This document shows positions 18,949 through 28,913 of a stretch of DNA of 64,000 nucleotides, piece after piece. The stretch is from Parvularcula sp. BBD 1991-13. Its GTDB lineage: Bacteria; Pseudomonadota; Alphaproteobacteria; Caulobacterales; Parvularculaceae. Position 1 is the stretch's first letter. Every line of letters starts with the position of its first letter. Below the pieces are notes generated by a model that saw only the letters and a list, made by a program, of their open reading frames with translations, had not been told where the DNA came from and made no database searches. Location of the stretch: NCBI GenBank assembly GCA_001657385.1, contig LYSZ01000001.1, forward strand, positions 62,001 through 126,000, given 5' to 3'. Both the position numbers and the translations under genes were made by a program.

Positions 18949-20229
18949 TCACGGGCCTTGCGTTTCCTTTTCGCGTTCCTGCGCCGGCGCCGGCGCTGCT
19001 GCGGCCGGCTGCGTGCGCGGATCGAGATCGAAAACCGCCGGGGTCGATCTCGGCACCGCGGCGAAGTCTTCCCTGTCCTCGGGGGCGGGCGCCCCGCGCT
19101 GAACAATCCGCACGATGGAAAAGCCGGTCAGGGCGGCGTACACGACAGCGATGTGTAGAAACAAAAACGGCGCGCCGCCCAGGGTGACGGCGAGCGATCC
19201 AAGCGCCGGCCCCATGACCGCCCCGGAACCGAACAGAAAAAGAAGCGTCGCGTTCAGGCTGACATACTCCTTGCGCTCCGCCCGGTCATTGCCGTGGGCG
19301 ATGGCGAGGCCGTAAACCGGCAAGGCGAACACCCCGAAGCCGACGCCGCCGGCGACCAGCATCCATAGCGGCGCCGTGGCGAGCTGCGTCATGAACAGGC
19401 TGGTCAGCGCGCAGGCCGCGGCGGTCGCCGCCAGGACGATCCGCCGGTCGAGGCGGTCCGACGCCAGGCCGACCGGCCATTGCGACAGCGCGCCGCCGAT
19501 GATCACCGCGCTCATGAACCCGGCCACGGCGGCAATCTCGAAACCAAGCCGCTGCGCGTAGACCGGCCCGAGCGCCCAGAAGGCGCTGTTGGCGAGCCCG
19601 GCGGCGAAACAGCCGGCGGCGGCCACCGGCGAAGTCCGGAACAAATTGCTGAAGTCGAGGTCGACGGCGTCGATCGGTTTCGGCGCGATCGCCGTGGTGA
19701 GCGCCACGGGTACGAGCGCGAACGATATGATAATTGAGACGACGGCGAACAGTGCAAAGGATTGCGGGTCGCCGACGGCCAGCAGCGCCTGGCCGGCGGT
19801 GAGCGCCGTCAGGTCGATAATTCTGTAAACGGACAGAACCCGTCCGCGCGTCTGGTTGGAGACGGTCTCGTTGATCCAGCTTTCGATGATCATGTAAAGG
19901 CCGGCGAGCGCAAACCCGGAAACCACGCGCAGAAAGATCCAGAACACCGCCTCCACGGCGAGCGCATGGGCGAGGGCGGCGGCAGAGGCGACCGAGGCGA
20001 GCGCTGTAAAGGCGCGGATATGCCCCACCCGGCGCACGATCACCGGCGCGACGCGGCAGCCGACGATGAAGCCGACATAATAGGCGGACATGAAAAAGCC
20101 GATCAGGGCGACCGGGAACTGCTCCAGTTCGCCGCGCACGGACAGCAGGGTCGCCTGAAGTCCGTTGCCGCTGATCAATAGCGCCGCGGACAAGAGCAGC
20201 GCCGACAGCGCCCGGAACGTCTGGCTCAT
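18949..20229 (-). CDS. MFS transporter (YcaD-like)
   Basis: 426 residues with about 12 membrane segments (LLLSAALLISGNGLQATLL at the start, then SAYYVGFIVGCRVAPVIVRRVGH with the MFS loop 2-3 pattern). The second half has the family pattern GALSQWPVGLASDRLDRR. It resembles the YcaD branch of the major facilitator superfamily, whose substrates are mostly unknown. The C-terminal tail is proline/alanine/glutamate-rich and soluble. It stands alone between the Fis regulator and the RimK cluster. No strong ribosome site precedes 20229, so the exact start is uncertain. Confidence 0.85.
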   Translation of the reverse strand: MSQTFRALSALLLSAALLISGNGLQATLLSVRGELEQFPVALIGFFMSAYYVGFIVGCRVAPVIVRRVGHIRAFTALASVASAAALAHALAVEAVFWIFLRVVSGFALAGLYMIIESWINETVSNQTRGRVLSVYRIIDLTALTAGQALLAVGDPQSFALFAVVSIIISFALVPVALTTAIAPKPIDAVDLDFSNLFRTSPVAAAGCFAAGLANSAFWALGPVYAQRLGFEIAAVAGFMSAVIIGGALSQWPVGLASDRLDRRIVLAATAAACALTSLFMTQLATAPLWMLVAGGVGFGVFALPVYGLAIAHGNDRAERKEYVSLNATLLFLFGSGAVMGPALGSLAVTLGGAPFLFLHIAVVYAALTGFSIVRIVQRGAPAPEDREDFAAVPRSTPAVFDLDPRTQPAAAAPAPAQEREKETQGP

Positions 20230-20423
20230 GGCCGGCGCCCGCCGAGAAGAGGCGCGTTGAACGCCGCCGCCCGCCGCGATTCGCCGAGCGGCGACCCAAT
20301 TGATGCGACGGCGGCTTTTTCCGCCGCGCTCGGGCGATCGGCATGGTCGGTCATGGGCTTTTCTGTTTCGTTTTCACGCAGCCGGGGCGGCGCGGCCGCC
20401 ATTCATACGGCCTATGACATGAA

Positions 20424-20443
20424 TTTATTTAAGGGTAAATAAA
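20424..20443. promoter_or_regulatory. AT-rich inverted repeat in the promoter region of the RimK cluster
   Basis: TTTATTTA at 20424-20431 and TAAATAAA at 20436-20443 form a perfect 8-bp inverted repeat around AGGG. It lies in an AT-rich island within otherwise GC-rich DNA, 45 bp before the gene at 20489. It could be an operator or part of the promoter. Confidence 0.45.
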
Positions 20444-20453
20444 AATTTCTATG

Positions 20454-20470
20454 GACAAAATATTTTTGTC
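20454..20470. promoter_or_regulatory. Palindrome GACAAAA-TAT-TTTTGTC upstream of the RimK cluster
   Basis: A perfect 7-bp inverted repeat around TAT ends 18 bp before the start codon at 20489. The position would let a bound protein block transcription of the following three genes. The remainder of the 259-bp gap (20230-20488) shows no gene. Confidence 0.55.
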
Positions 20471-20488
20471 TGATTAAGGCCGGGAACC

Positions 20489-20770
20489 ATGACCGACACG
20501 CACCTCTCCATCGCCGCCGCGGCCGACCGCCTGGCTGCGCTTTATGAAAAACCCTTCGGCGGCAAACCGAAGGGGCGTTACCGCGTGCCGGAGAAAATCG
20601 TCCGCGAGCTTATGGGACGGCGGCGAATCTACGAGGACGATGTGCGCGCGCTTGCCCGCGCCATGATCGAACGCGGCTTCGTCCTTATCGATATGGACAG
20701 TTTTTTCGTGGTGATGAGCGCCAACGCCTTCGTCAATTACCGCCGCGCCAACGAAGAGGCGGTCGCGTGA
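20489..20770 (+). CDS. Conserved-looking hypothetical protein, first gene of RimK cluster
   Basis: 93 residues with no motif I recognise. The sequence is mixed-charge and soluble with a helical start (HLSIAAAADRLAALYEKPF) and no signal peptide. Its stop overlaps the GTG start of the protease-like gene by four bases (GTGA). Translational coupling to a retropepsin-like protease and to RimK is the best evidence that it is real and that it works in the same process. Function unknown. Confidence 0.75.
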   Translation: MTDTHLSIAAAADRLAALYEKPFGGKPKGRYRVPEKIVRELMGRRRIYEDDVRALARAMIERGFVLIDMDSFFVVMSANAFVNYRRANEEAVA

Positions 20771-21243
20771 GCGTCCGGCACGGTCCCGCCAAGACGTTGG
20801 AGATCGGCTGGCGCGAGGAGGTCGGCCTGCCCGATCTCGGCGTCGACGCCATCAAGGCCAAGGTCGACACCGGCGCGCGCACCTCCGCGCTGCACGCCGT
20901 CATCGAACGCGACTACGACCGCGACGGCGCGCGCTGGGTTGACTTCCTCGCGCCGTCGCCGACGATGAAAACCATGCGGCGTCATTCGCTGCCGCTGGTC
21001 GACATGCGGGATGTGAAAAACACCAGCGGCGTGCCGGAATTGCGCTGCGTCATCAAGACGACCCTTGTGATCGGCCGTCGTCACTGGCATATCGAAGTGA
21101 CGCTGACCGACCGTGAGAAAATGACGTTCGACCTTATTCTCGGGCGCACGGCCATCAGGGACCACCGGATCTGCGTCAATCCCGGCAGATCCTTTCTGGC
21201 GGGCAAGCCGCGCGTCATCGCGCCGCGATCCCTTCGTTCCTGA
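20767..21243 (+). CDS. RimK-associated retropepsin-like protease (ATP-dependent zinc protease family, RimB-like)
   Basis: 158 residues from a GTG start overlapping the previous stop. The aspartic-protease-like signature is [15 protein letters not shown] near residue 35, followed by [19 protein letters not shown] near the C-terminus. Proteins of this family (often annotated as ATP-dependent zinc protease) are encoded next to RimK. In pseudomonads RimB trims the glutamate tails that RimK adds to ribosomal protein S6. RimK follows after 35 bp. No partner RimA-type cyclic-di-GMP protein is seen here. Confidence 0.85.
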   Translation: MSVRHGPAKTLEIGWREEVGLPDLGVDAIKAKVDTGARTSALHAVIERDYDRDGARWVDFLAPSPTMKTMRRHSLPLVDMRDVKNTSGVPELRCVIKTTLVIGRRHWHIEVTLTDREKMTFDLILGRTAIRDHRICVNPGRSFLAGKPRVIAPRSLRS

Positions 21244-21278
21244 CCTTCAAGAACGACCTCAACAGAAAGACGTCTCCC

Positions 21279-22184
21279 ATGAAAATTGCTATGCTGGCGC
21301 GGAACGCCAATCTGTATACTCACAAGCGCATCAAGGAAGCCGCCGAGGCGCGGGGGCATGAACTCGACATCATCGATACCTTGCGTTGCTATATGAACAT
21401 CGCGTCGCGGCGGCCGACGATCTATTACAACGACAACAAGCTGCCCCGGTACGACGCCGTCATCCCGCGCATCGGCGCCTCGATCACGTTTTACGGCCTT
21501 GCGGTGTTGCGTCAGTTCGAGATGATGGGAACCTTTCCCCTGAACGAGTCCGTCGCCATCGGCCGGTCGCGCGACAAGCTGCGCTCGATGCAGATCCTGG
21601 CGCGCGACGGTCTCGGCCTGCCGGTCACGACCTTCGCTCACGATCCCAAGCAGTCGGAAAAGGTCGTGTCCCTGTCCGGGGGCGCGCCGCTGGTCATCAA
21701 ACTGCTGGAAGGCACGCAAGGCATCGGCGTCGTTCTGGCGGACACGGACCGATCGGCGAAGTCGGTGATTGAAGCGTTCCGCGGCGCGGGCGTGAACATT
21801 CTCGTGCAGGAGTTCATCAAGGAAGCGGGCGGGTCCGACATCCGCGCGCTCGTGGTGGGCGACAAGGTGGTGGCGTCCATGAGGCGTCAGGGCGCTGAGG
21901 GCGAATTCCGCTCAAACCTTCATCGCGGGGGCTCGGCGCATACGGTCAAGATCACCCCGGAAGAGCGCGCAACGGCGATCCGTGCCGCGAAAAAGATCGG
22001 TCTCAATGTCTGCGGGGTCGACATGCTGCGCTCCAATCACGGTCCGGTGGTGATGGAAGTCAACTCCTCGCCGGGCATCGAGGGCGTCGAAAAGGCGACC
22101 GGCATCGACGTCGCGGGCAAGATTATCGAGCTTCTGGAAAAGCGCGCCGTTACCGGCAGCACCAAGACCAAAGGCAAGGGGTAG
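21279..22184 (+). CDS. rimK: RimK, ATP-grasp glutamate ligase for ribosomal protein S6
   Basis: 301 residues, the normal RimK length. It opens with [18 protein letters not shown] and shows the ATP-grasp features [15 protein letters not shown], the central [19 protein letters not shown] and the metal-binding end [20 protein letters not shown]. It adds glutamate residues to the C-terminus of ribosomal protein S6 and may synthesise poly-glutamate. It is the last gene of the three-gene cluster and ends before a strong hairpin. The call is firm from the motifs. Confidence 0.93.
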   Translation: MKIAMLARNANLYTHKRIKEAAEARGHELDIIDTLRCYMNIASRRPTIYYNDNKLPRYDAVIPRIGASITFYGLAVLRQFEMMGTFPLNESVAIGRSRDKLRSMQILARDGLGLPVTTFAHDPKQSEKVVSLSGGAPLVIKLLEGTQGIGVVLADTDRSAKSVIEAFRGAGVNILVQEFIKEAGGSDIRALVVGDKVVASMRRQGAEGEFRSNLHRGGSAHTVKITPEERATAIRAAKKIGLNVCGVDMLRSNHGPVVMEVNSSPGIEGVEKATGIDVAGKIIELLEKRAVTGSTKTKGKG

Positions 22185-22198
22185 CCGCCGCCTCGTTC

Positions 22199-22242
22199 CT
22201 TCTCAGGGCGAAGCCGCGCGCGTGCGGCTTAGCCCTGAGAAG
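22199..22242. terminator. Long hairpin between convergent rimK and M24 peptidase genes
   Basis: CTTCTCAGGGC (22199-22209) pairs with GCCCTGAGAAG (22232-22242). An inner AAGCCGC/GCGGCTT stem continues it, giving roughly 18 bp of pairing. No T-run is present, but the position between converging genes fits a bidirectional terminator. Confidence 0.65.
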
Positions 22243-22279
22243 CGCGGCGCCAGGCGGCGCCGGGCAGGGTCGGTCGGCG

Positions 22280-23638
22280 TCAGTCGGCGTCGATCAGGTG
22301 GAATTGCGTCTGGCGGCCGTCGAGGTAACGGACCGTTTCGCCGTCGAAAAACGCATCCTCCTCGGTCTTGAAGTCGACCCGTTGACCGCCCCATTCGGGA
22401 ACCGCCACGGTCGCCTTCAACTCGATCGACCACGCCGTGTTCGGATGAACCGGATATTCGCCGCGCGGGCTCGGTCCCTGATTGTCCCAGAAGCCGATGG
22501 ATGTTCCCGCCCCGTGGCCGTGATAGCCGATCGGGTGCGAATAGATCGACGGCTCCAGGCCCTGCTCAACCGCCGTCGCGCGGGCGCGGGCCAGCACCTC
22601 GTTGCCGCTGTCCCCGGCGCGGTAGGCGTCGGTCAGCGCGTCCTGCACCGCGTTGGCGGCGCGCAGGCCCGCTTGCAGGCCCTCGGGGGCTTGCGTTTCA
22701 TCGTCCCTCAGCACGTAGCCGAGATGCTGCGTGTCGGTGTTGAGCCCGAGATAGACGATGCCGAAATCCGTCCACAGAAGGTCGCCTTTCTCGATCACGG
22801 TGTCGCCGCGCAGATCGCCGTCGACCCCTTCGCGGTAGATCGCCACGGACGGGTGGAACCAGGCGACGAGCCCGAGTTCGGCGATGCGTTGGCGGAACCA
22901 CCAGACGACGTCATCGACCGTCGTGACGCCGGGCTCGATCACGTCGGCCGAAAATCCTTCCCCGATAATCGCGTGCGCGGTGCGCACAACATGCTCGTAA
23001 AGCTCGACCTCCTCCGGAATGCGGGTTTCCAGCCAGCCGATCGCAAGCGGGTAGCCCGGAACGATCCGGTTGCGGTATTTCCGCGGTAAGGCGTCGACCA
23101 GGTCATTGTACTGACTGTATGTCATGCCGTCCGCGAAAGCGGTGAGCGAGGACGTGTTGAGCGCGATCCTGTCCGGGTCCCGTTCGGCGATGATCTCGGC
23201 GAGCCGCGCCCACTGGTCCGGCTCTTCTTCGGGGATCCAGGAGGATTTGAAGAAGTTTTTAAGGTCGTAGCGGCTGACCGTCAGCCGTTCCAGGTCCTGT
23301 CCCTCGCCCGGATCGAAAAAGACGAGGATGGTGCGCCGGCGCGCGCGCAGGCTGGTGGCGTTCAGCATGGTCGAGACGACCGGATCCTCCAGATATTCGC
23401 GCGCCACCATGACCCACATGTCGATATCGTGCTTGCGCATCAGCGCGGGAACGACGGTGTCAAGCCGCTTGCCGAGCCAGGCGTCGCGGATTTCCGCCTG
23501 TTCGCGCGGCGTATAAATCCGCGGCAGGTCCGGGCTCGTCATCGCCTCGCCCTGAGCGGGACTTGTTTGCGCCGACGCCGGCGAAAAAGCGAGGGCGCAG
23601 GCCGCCGCCAGCGCAGCGCGGGAAAATGATGACTTCAT
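22280..23638 (-). CDS. Exported M24 metallopeptidase (Xaa-Pro peptidase type), paralogue A
   Basis: 452 residues from ATG at 23638 with AAGGAA seven bases upstream. A signal peptide (MKSSFSRAALAAACALAFSP, ending ASAQ) is followed by an N-terminal creatinase-like domain and a pita-bread M24 domain. All five metal ligands are visible: D in LWTDFGIVYLG, D in LNTDTQHLGY, H in SHPIGYHGHGAG, E in WSIELKATV and E in FKTEEDAFF. M24 enzymes typically act on bonds next to proline, so a periplasmic Xaa-Pro activity is likely. A close paralogue lies at 33319. It ends a four-gene minus-strand run with another M24, an M20 and an esterase-like gene. Confidence 0.9.
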   Translation of the reverse strand: MKSSFSRAALAAACALAFSPASAQTSPAQGEAMTSPDLPRIYTPREQAEIRDAWLGKRLDTVVPALMRKHDIDMWVMVAREYLEDPVVSTMLNATSLRARRRTILVFFDPGEGQDLERLTVSRYDLKNFFKSSWIPEEEPDQWARLAEIIAERDPDRIALNTSSLTAFADGMTYSQYNDLVDALPRKYRNRIVPGYPLAIGWLETRIPEEVELYEHVVRTAHAIIGEGFSADVIEPGVTTVDDVVWWFRQRIAELGLVAWFHPSVAIYREGVDGDLRGDTVIEKGDLLWTDFGIVYLGLNTDTQHLGYVLRDDETQAPEGLQAGLRAANAVQDALTDAYRAGDSGNEVLARARATAVEQGLEPSIYSHPIGYHGHGAGTSIGFWDNQGPSPRGEYPVHPNTAWSIELKATVAVPEWGGQRVDFKTEEDAFFDGETVRYLDGRQTQFHLIDAD

Positions 23639-23670
23639 GGTGCGTTCCTTGTACGGTTTTTTGATGCAGG

Positions 23671-24960
23671 TTACGCGAAAGGCGCGTCGAGGGAGCGCGG
23701 CGGCGTCGAGAAATACGCCGGGCCGTCTTCGGTCATGTAAAAACAGTCCTCGATCCTGACGCCGAAACTGCCCGGGATGTAGATCCCCGGTTCGTTCGAG
23801 AAGCACATGCCGGCGCGAAGCGGCGTCGTCTCCCCATGAACCAGGTTAATCGGTTCGTGGACGTCCATTCCGATGCCGTGACCGGTGCGGTGGGGCAGGC
23901 CCGGCGTCGCATAGCCCGGCCCGTAGCCCAGTTCCTCGACATAATAAGCGCGGACCCTGTCGTCGACGCTGCCGGCGGGCGCGCCGGGCTGCGCCGCTTC
24001 CATGGCGATGTCCTGGCCCCGGCGCACCTCGGCGAAAACCCGCCGCTGCATTTTCGACGGTTCGCCGAAAACGAAGGTGCGTGAAATATCCGAGCGGTAT
24101 CCGTCGGCGCCGCAGCCGCAATCCATCAGGACGGTTGATCCCTCACGGATGATCTGGCGCTCCTTGGAGCCGTGGGGCAGGGCGCTGCCCTCGTTGATCT
24201 GAACGCCGCCCGACGGCGCCTCGCCGCCCAGCGCCTGCATCTCGGCGCGCATCATGGCGAACACGTCGGCGCCGTCCATGCCCGCCTCGATGCGTCCTTC
24301 CAGCCTGCGGTAGGCCGCGATAGTGATGTCGGCGGCTTTTTGCATCAGCGCGAGTTCGGTCGGGCTCTTGTACATGCGGCAGCCGTCCACCACCGGCGCG
24401 CCCGAGACCAGCGTTGCGTCCGGCGCCGCTTTCCGTACGCCGAGCGTGCCGAAATAGCGCACCGTTTCGTCAACCGCGAGACGCCCGTCGGCGATGCCGT
24501 TTTCATCGAGCCAGCCGCGGATGAGCGCGAAGGGGCTTTGATGTTCGTTCCAGATGCGGACATCGTCGCCGACCTTCAGCATCTCGCGGATCGACGGCTC
24601 CTCGAACTCCGGCGTAACGATCATGAGATCGCCTTCGGCGGGGATGAGCGCGGCCGTCAACCGCTCGCTGCGCCACCATTTGACGCCGGTGAAATATTGC
24701 AGGGTTGAGCCCGCTTCGACGAACAGCGCCGACAGGCCCAGATCCTGCAACAGGGACTGAGCCTTTTCGATCCGTGCACGGCGCTCCGCCGTAGCGATCG
24801 GCGCCGCGTCGCGTATGGCCGGCGCGCCTGCCGGCTGGGCGCCCGCGCCCATTGCCGGGCCGAGGGTGAGCGCGGCGGTCGACGCGGCGAGAAAACGGCG
24901 CCGGTCCAGCGCCGGCGGCGCCATGCGGAAGAGGGCTCGCGTGGAGTTGATTTTATGCAT
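23671..24960 (-). CDS. Tat-exported M24 metallopeptidase (Xaa-Pro aminopeptidase/prolidase-like)
   Basis: 429 residues. A twin-arginine signal (LDRRRFLAASTAALTLGPAMG) indicates folded export, which suits a metal-loaded enzyme. The M24 ligands read as D in LMDCGCGADGYRSDISR (both Asp), H in LPHRTGHGIGMDVHEP, E in FSNEPGIYI and E in FGVRIEDCFY, the classical prolidase/aminopeptidase-P pattern. It should cleave Xaa-Pro bonds in the periplasm. The start overlaps the end of the upstream M20 gene by 8 bp, so the two are translationally coupled. It is only distantly related to the M24 gene downstream at 22280. Confidence 0.9.
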   Translation of the reverse strand: MHKINSTRALFRMAPPALDRRRFLAASTAALTLGPAMGAGAQPAGAPAIRDAAPIATAERRARIEKAQSLLQDLGLSALFVEAGSTLQYFTGVKWWRSERLTAALIPAEGDLMIVTPEFEEPSIREMLKVGDDVRIWNEHQSPFALIRGWLDENGIADGRLAVDETVRYFGTLGVRKAAPDATLVSGAPVVDGCRMYKSPTELALMQKAADITIAAYRRLEGRIEAGMDGADVFAMMRAEMQALGGEAPSGGVQINEGSALPHGSKERQIIREGSTVLMDCGCGADGYRSDISRTFVFGEPSKMQRRVFAEVRRGQDIAMEAAQPGAPAGSVDDRVRAYYVEELGYGPGYATPGLPHRTGHGIGMDVHEPINLVHGETTPLRAGMCFSNEPGIYIPGSFGVRIEDCFYMTEDGPAYFSTPPRSLDAPFA

Positions 24961-26392
24961 CGCCTGCAATGTCCTTGAACAGCGTTTCCCAGAAGACCAG
25001 TTGGTTCTTGTACGTCTCAAGCGGCGCCCGCTCGTCGATGCCGTGCGCGCGGAAGTCCGTGGGCCGGATCAGCGTGATGCTGCCCGCGCCATAGGTCGGA
25101 ATGCCGGCGCGGCGGAATTCGCGCCCGTCGGTGCCGCCCGAAGACATGGTGGGCTGAATTTTCGCATCCGGATGATGAATTTTCACTGCCGCCTCGATGG
25201 AGGCGAACAGGTCCTCGCGCACCGGCGAGACCGGGCTTTCCACTGGTTCGCCGTTCAGTTCGATGTCGATGGCGTCGTTGTTGATCGTCCGTTCCAGGAC
25301 TTCCTGCACCGCCGCCGGCGATGTGCCGGGCATGATGCGGCAATTGACCGTCAGCATCGCCCGCTGGGGCAGGGCGTTCTCGGCCGACCCGGCGCTGAGC
25401 ATGGTCGGCGCGCAGGTGGTAGACAGGAAGTGCGCGCGCGCGTCGCTTTGTTCGACCACCAGCCGCGCCTCGGCGTCGTCCGGCGTCTCGAGCAGGGTCA
25501 AAAGCGCGTCCCTCACTGCGGGCTCCTGCGTCTCGGCGAGGTTGCGGGTCATCGACCGGGTGATGTCGTTGAACTCGACCGGGAAGCGCAACGCCTCGAT
25601 CGCCTTGATCGCGCCGGCGATGTCGAAAAGCGCGTTGTCGGGGCGCGGCGCCGAGCTGTGCCCGCCTGTGTTGCGCGCGGTAACGAAATAGGTGGCGTAG
25701 GTTTTTTCCGCGGACTGAATGGAAAATGTCGGGTCCGACCCGTCCGGCGCGACGGAGCCCGTGCCGGCGTCGGAGTTGAGCGCAAATTCAGCGTCGCGCA
25801 CCCACTCGTGCTGCGTCAGCATGCGGGTCGTCTGCATCCCCGTTTCCTCATCGGCGGAGAATGCGATGACGAGATCCCGGTCCGGCGTCCAGCCTTCGCG
25901 CTTCAGGCGCATGAAAGTGGTGATCAGCGCGCCGATGCCGGCCTTGTTGTCGACCGCGCCGCGTCCATAGAGATAACCGTCCTTGACCGTCGGGGTGAAA
26001 GGCTCCGTACCCCATGTATCGGGATTGGCGTCGACCACGTCCATATGCGCCAGCAGCGCGATGGGCGCTTCGTCTCCGTCGCCTTTGTAACGGACGACGA
26101 GCGCGGAGACCTGTTCCCCGTCAATTTCCATGGACGGCATGTCGATGTCGTCGTCGGAAAAGCCCGCCGACTTCAGCCGGGCGGCGAGGGCCTCCGCCAT
26201 CGCCGGCGTTTGACCGTAGCCTTTGGCCGTGCGAAGGGCGACAGTCTCTTTGAGAATGTCGACCGCAAGATCCGCGTCCGGTTGGGACGGGGACGGCGCA
26301 TCGGCGGCGCATCCTGCCGGAATAAGCGCCAGCGTGCTTGCCGCGCCCAGGGCGCCCGCGGCCCAGAGACTCATCATCGCCCGCTTCATCAT
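24953..26392 (-). CDS. M20 metallopeptidase, predicted lipoprotein
   Basis: 479 residues from ATG at 26392 (AAGGAGAAG upstream). A lipobox-like ALIPAGCAAD near residue 28 suggests a membrane-anchored periplasmic enzyme. M20 zinc ligands are intact: H and D in LLAHMDVVD, D in GRGAVDNKAG, E-E in SADEETGM, D in ALNSDAGTG and the distal H in FRAHGIDERAPLE. A dimerisation domain (TGGHSSAPRPDNAL) is inserted in the middle. Such enzymes split dipeptides or short peptides, including carnosinase-type and Xaa-Pro substrates. It is coupled to the M24 gene that follows. Confidence 0.9.
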   Translation of the reverse strand: MMKRAMMSLWAAGALGAASTLALIPAGCAADAPSPSQPDADLAVDILKETVALRTAKGYGQTPAMAEALAARLKSAGFSDDDIDMPSMEIDGEQVSALVVRYKGDGDEAPIALLAHMDVVDANPDTWGTEPFTPTVKDGYLYGRGAVDNKAGIGALITTFMRLKREGWTPDRDLVIAFSADEETGMQTTRMLTQHEWVRDAEFALNSDAGTGSVAPDGSDPTFSIQSAEKTYATYFVTARNTGGHSSAPRPDNALFDIAGAIKAIEALRFPVEFNDITRSMTRNLAETQEPAVRDALLTLLETPDDAEARLVVEQSDARAHFLSTTCAPTMLSAGSAENALPQRAMLTVNCRIMPGTSPAAVQEVLERTINNDAIDIELNGEPVESPVSPVREDLFASIEAAVKIHHPDAKIQPTMSSGGTDGREFRRAGIPTYGAGSITLIRPTDFRAHGIDERAPLETYKNQLVFWETLFKDIAGDA

Positions 26393-26505
26393 AGTCTTCT
26401 CCTTCGGAGTCTGTTTGAAATTCTTTACCACATAAATTTCCGGGAAATCCCGCAAGGCATGTCGGCGCCGCCCGGGAAGATCCGGCGGGCCGGAGAACGG
26501 TAACG

Positions 26506-26534
26506 CCCGCCCCGCCGGATTTCGGCGGGGCGGG
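26506..26534 (-). terminator. Strong GC hairpin between esterase-like and M20 genes
   Basis: CCCGCCCCGCCG (26506-26517) and CGGCGGGGCGGG (26523-26534) form a perfect 12-bp stem with a 5-nt loop, immediately after the stop of the minus-strand gene at 26557. It lacks a T-run. It may stop transcripts or only reduce expression of the downstream M20/M24 genes. Confidence 0.6.
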
Positions 26535-26556
26535 ATCTCCGGGCGCCGCACGCGGA

Positions 26557-28290
<1,734 letters not shown>

Positions 28291-28616
28291 GAATAAACCC
28301 CTTCCCACTATAATGGCCCGTATACGGCGCTTTACACTCGCCCCATACGGCTGATTAAGTCAACTCTCACAGGCGAAACACTCGCTCTGTGATCCTATAA
28401 ACGGATTCCGCAAATCGATCCGTACAAGATTAATTGCCGCGTGACGCAGCGCCTCCTCAAAGGCCCTGCGCGAAGGGGTGGTCCGTTAGACTGGTGCGGA
28501 GCGCTTGTGTTGCAGGGCCTGGCCGCGATCCGCTTGATCTGTACGGTGAGTGAATGCCCCTGTATCAGGGCGGCGCCTCCTCAGGTGTTGCAAATTTATG
28601 TCACCCACAATTAAAT

Positions 28617-28634
28617 CGAACAAGTGTTCGCATG
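28617..28634. promoter_or_regulatory. Operator-like site A (GAAC-N4-GTTC-G), single copy
   Basis: CGAACAAGTGTTCG is a perfect inverted repeat with a 2-bp centre; reading GAAC-AAGT-GTTC it is the same pattern as the tandem sites at 58368. It is followed by GCATG, as in the site at 52081. It lies between the divergent esterase-like and TBDR operons. Confidence 0.55.
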
Positions 28635-28703
28635 CAACAACAAATCGATGTGCGAAAAAAGTTATTTAAAAACAAATAGATAAGGTTTTTCAGGATAAAA
28701 TTT

Positions 28704-28716
28704 AGCATAATATGCT
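28704..28716. promoter_or_regulatory. 13-bp palindrome upstream of TBDR
   Basis: AGCATA-A-TATGCT is perfectly symmetric and sits just before a TTGACA hexamer, about 200 bp upstream of the TBDR start. It could be an operator. No similar sequence was noticed elsewhere in the window. Confidence 0.4.
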
Positions 28717-28913
28717 GCGTTGACATGTTAAAGGCAATAAATCTAGCGTTAACTCATGCGGGGTTTTCCGCGGTCGGATGGGGCGCAACGCCGCCTCAAC
28801 GGCGGCCAGCCGGGCGAAACGCGCCCCGCGGGAAGGGGCGTGCGGCGGCCTGTTTCGCGACAGTCTCCGCACGAAGTGCATAGACCAAATAGAACTGTGA
28901 AGGGCGATATATT

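Larger units (their letters stand above)
28291..28913. other. Long divergent intergenic region between esterase-like gene and TBDR
   Basis: No convincing gene. The half next to the esterase gene is mixed composition; 28590-28760 is strikingly AT-rich. It holds the operator-like palindromes listed at 28617 and 28704 and a TTGACA hexamer at 28720-28725 (no good matching -10). AGGCCCTGC (28461-28469) and GCAGGGCCT (28512-28520) form a distant inverted repeat of unknown meaning. Promoters for both divergent operons are expected here. Confidence 0.6.

Noticed and set aside
28461-28520. AGGCCCTGC / GCAGGGCCT inverted repeat as a terminator or structured RNA
   Set aside because: The 42-nt separation and lack of further pairing or T-run give no support beyond chance in GC-rich DNA.
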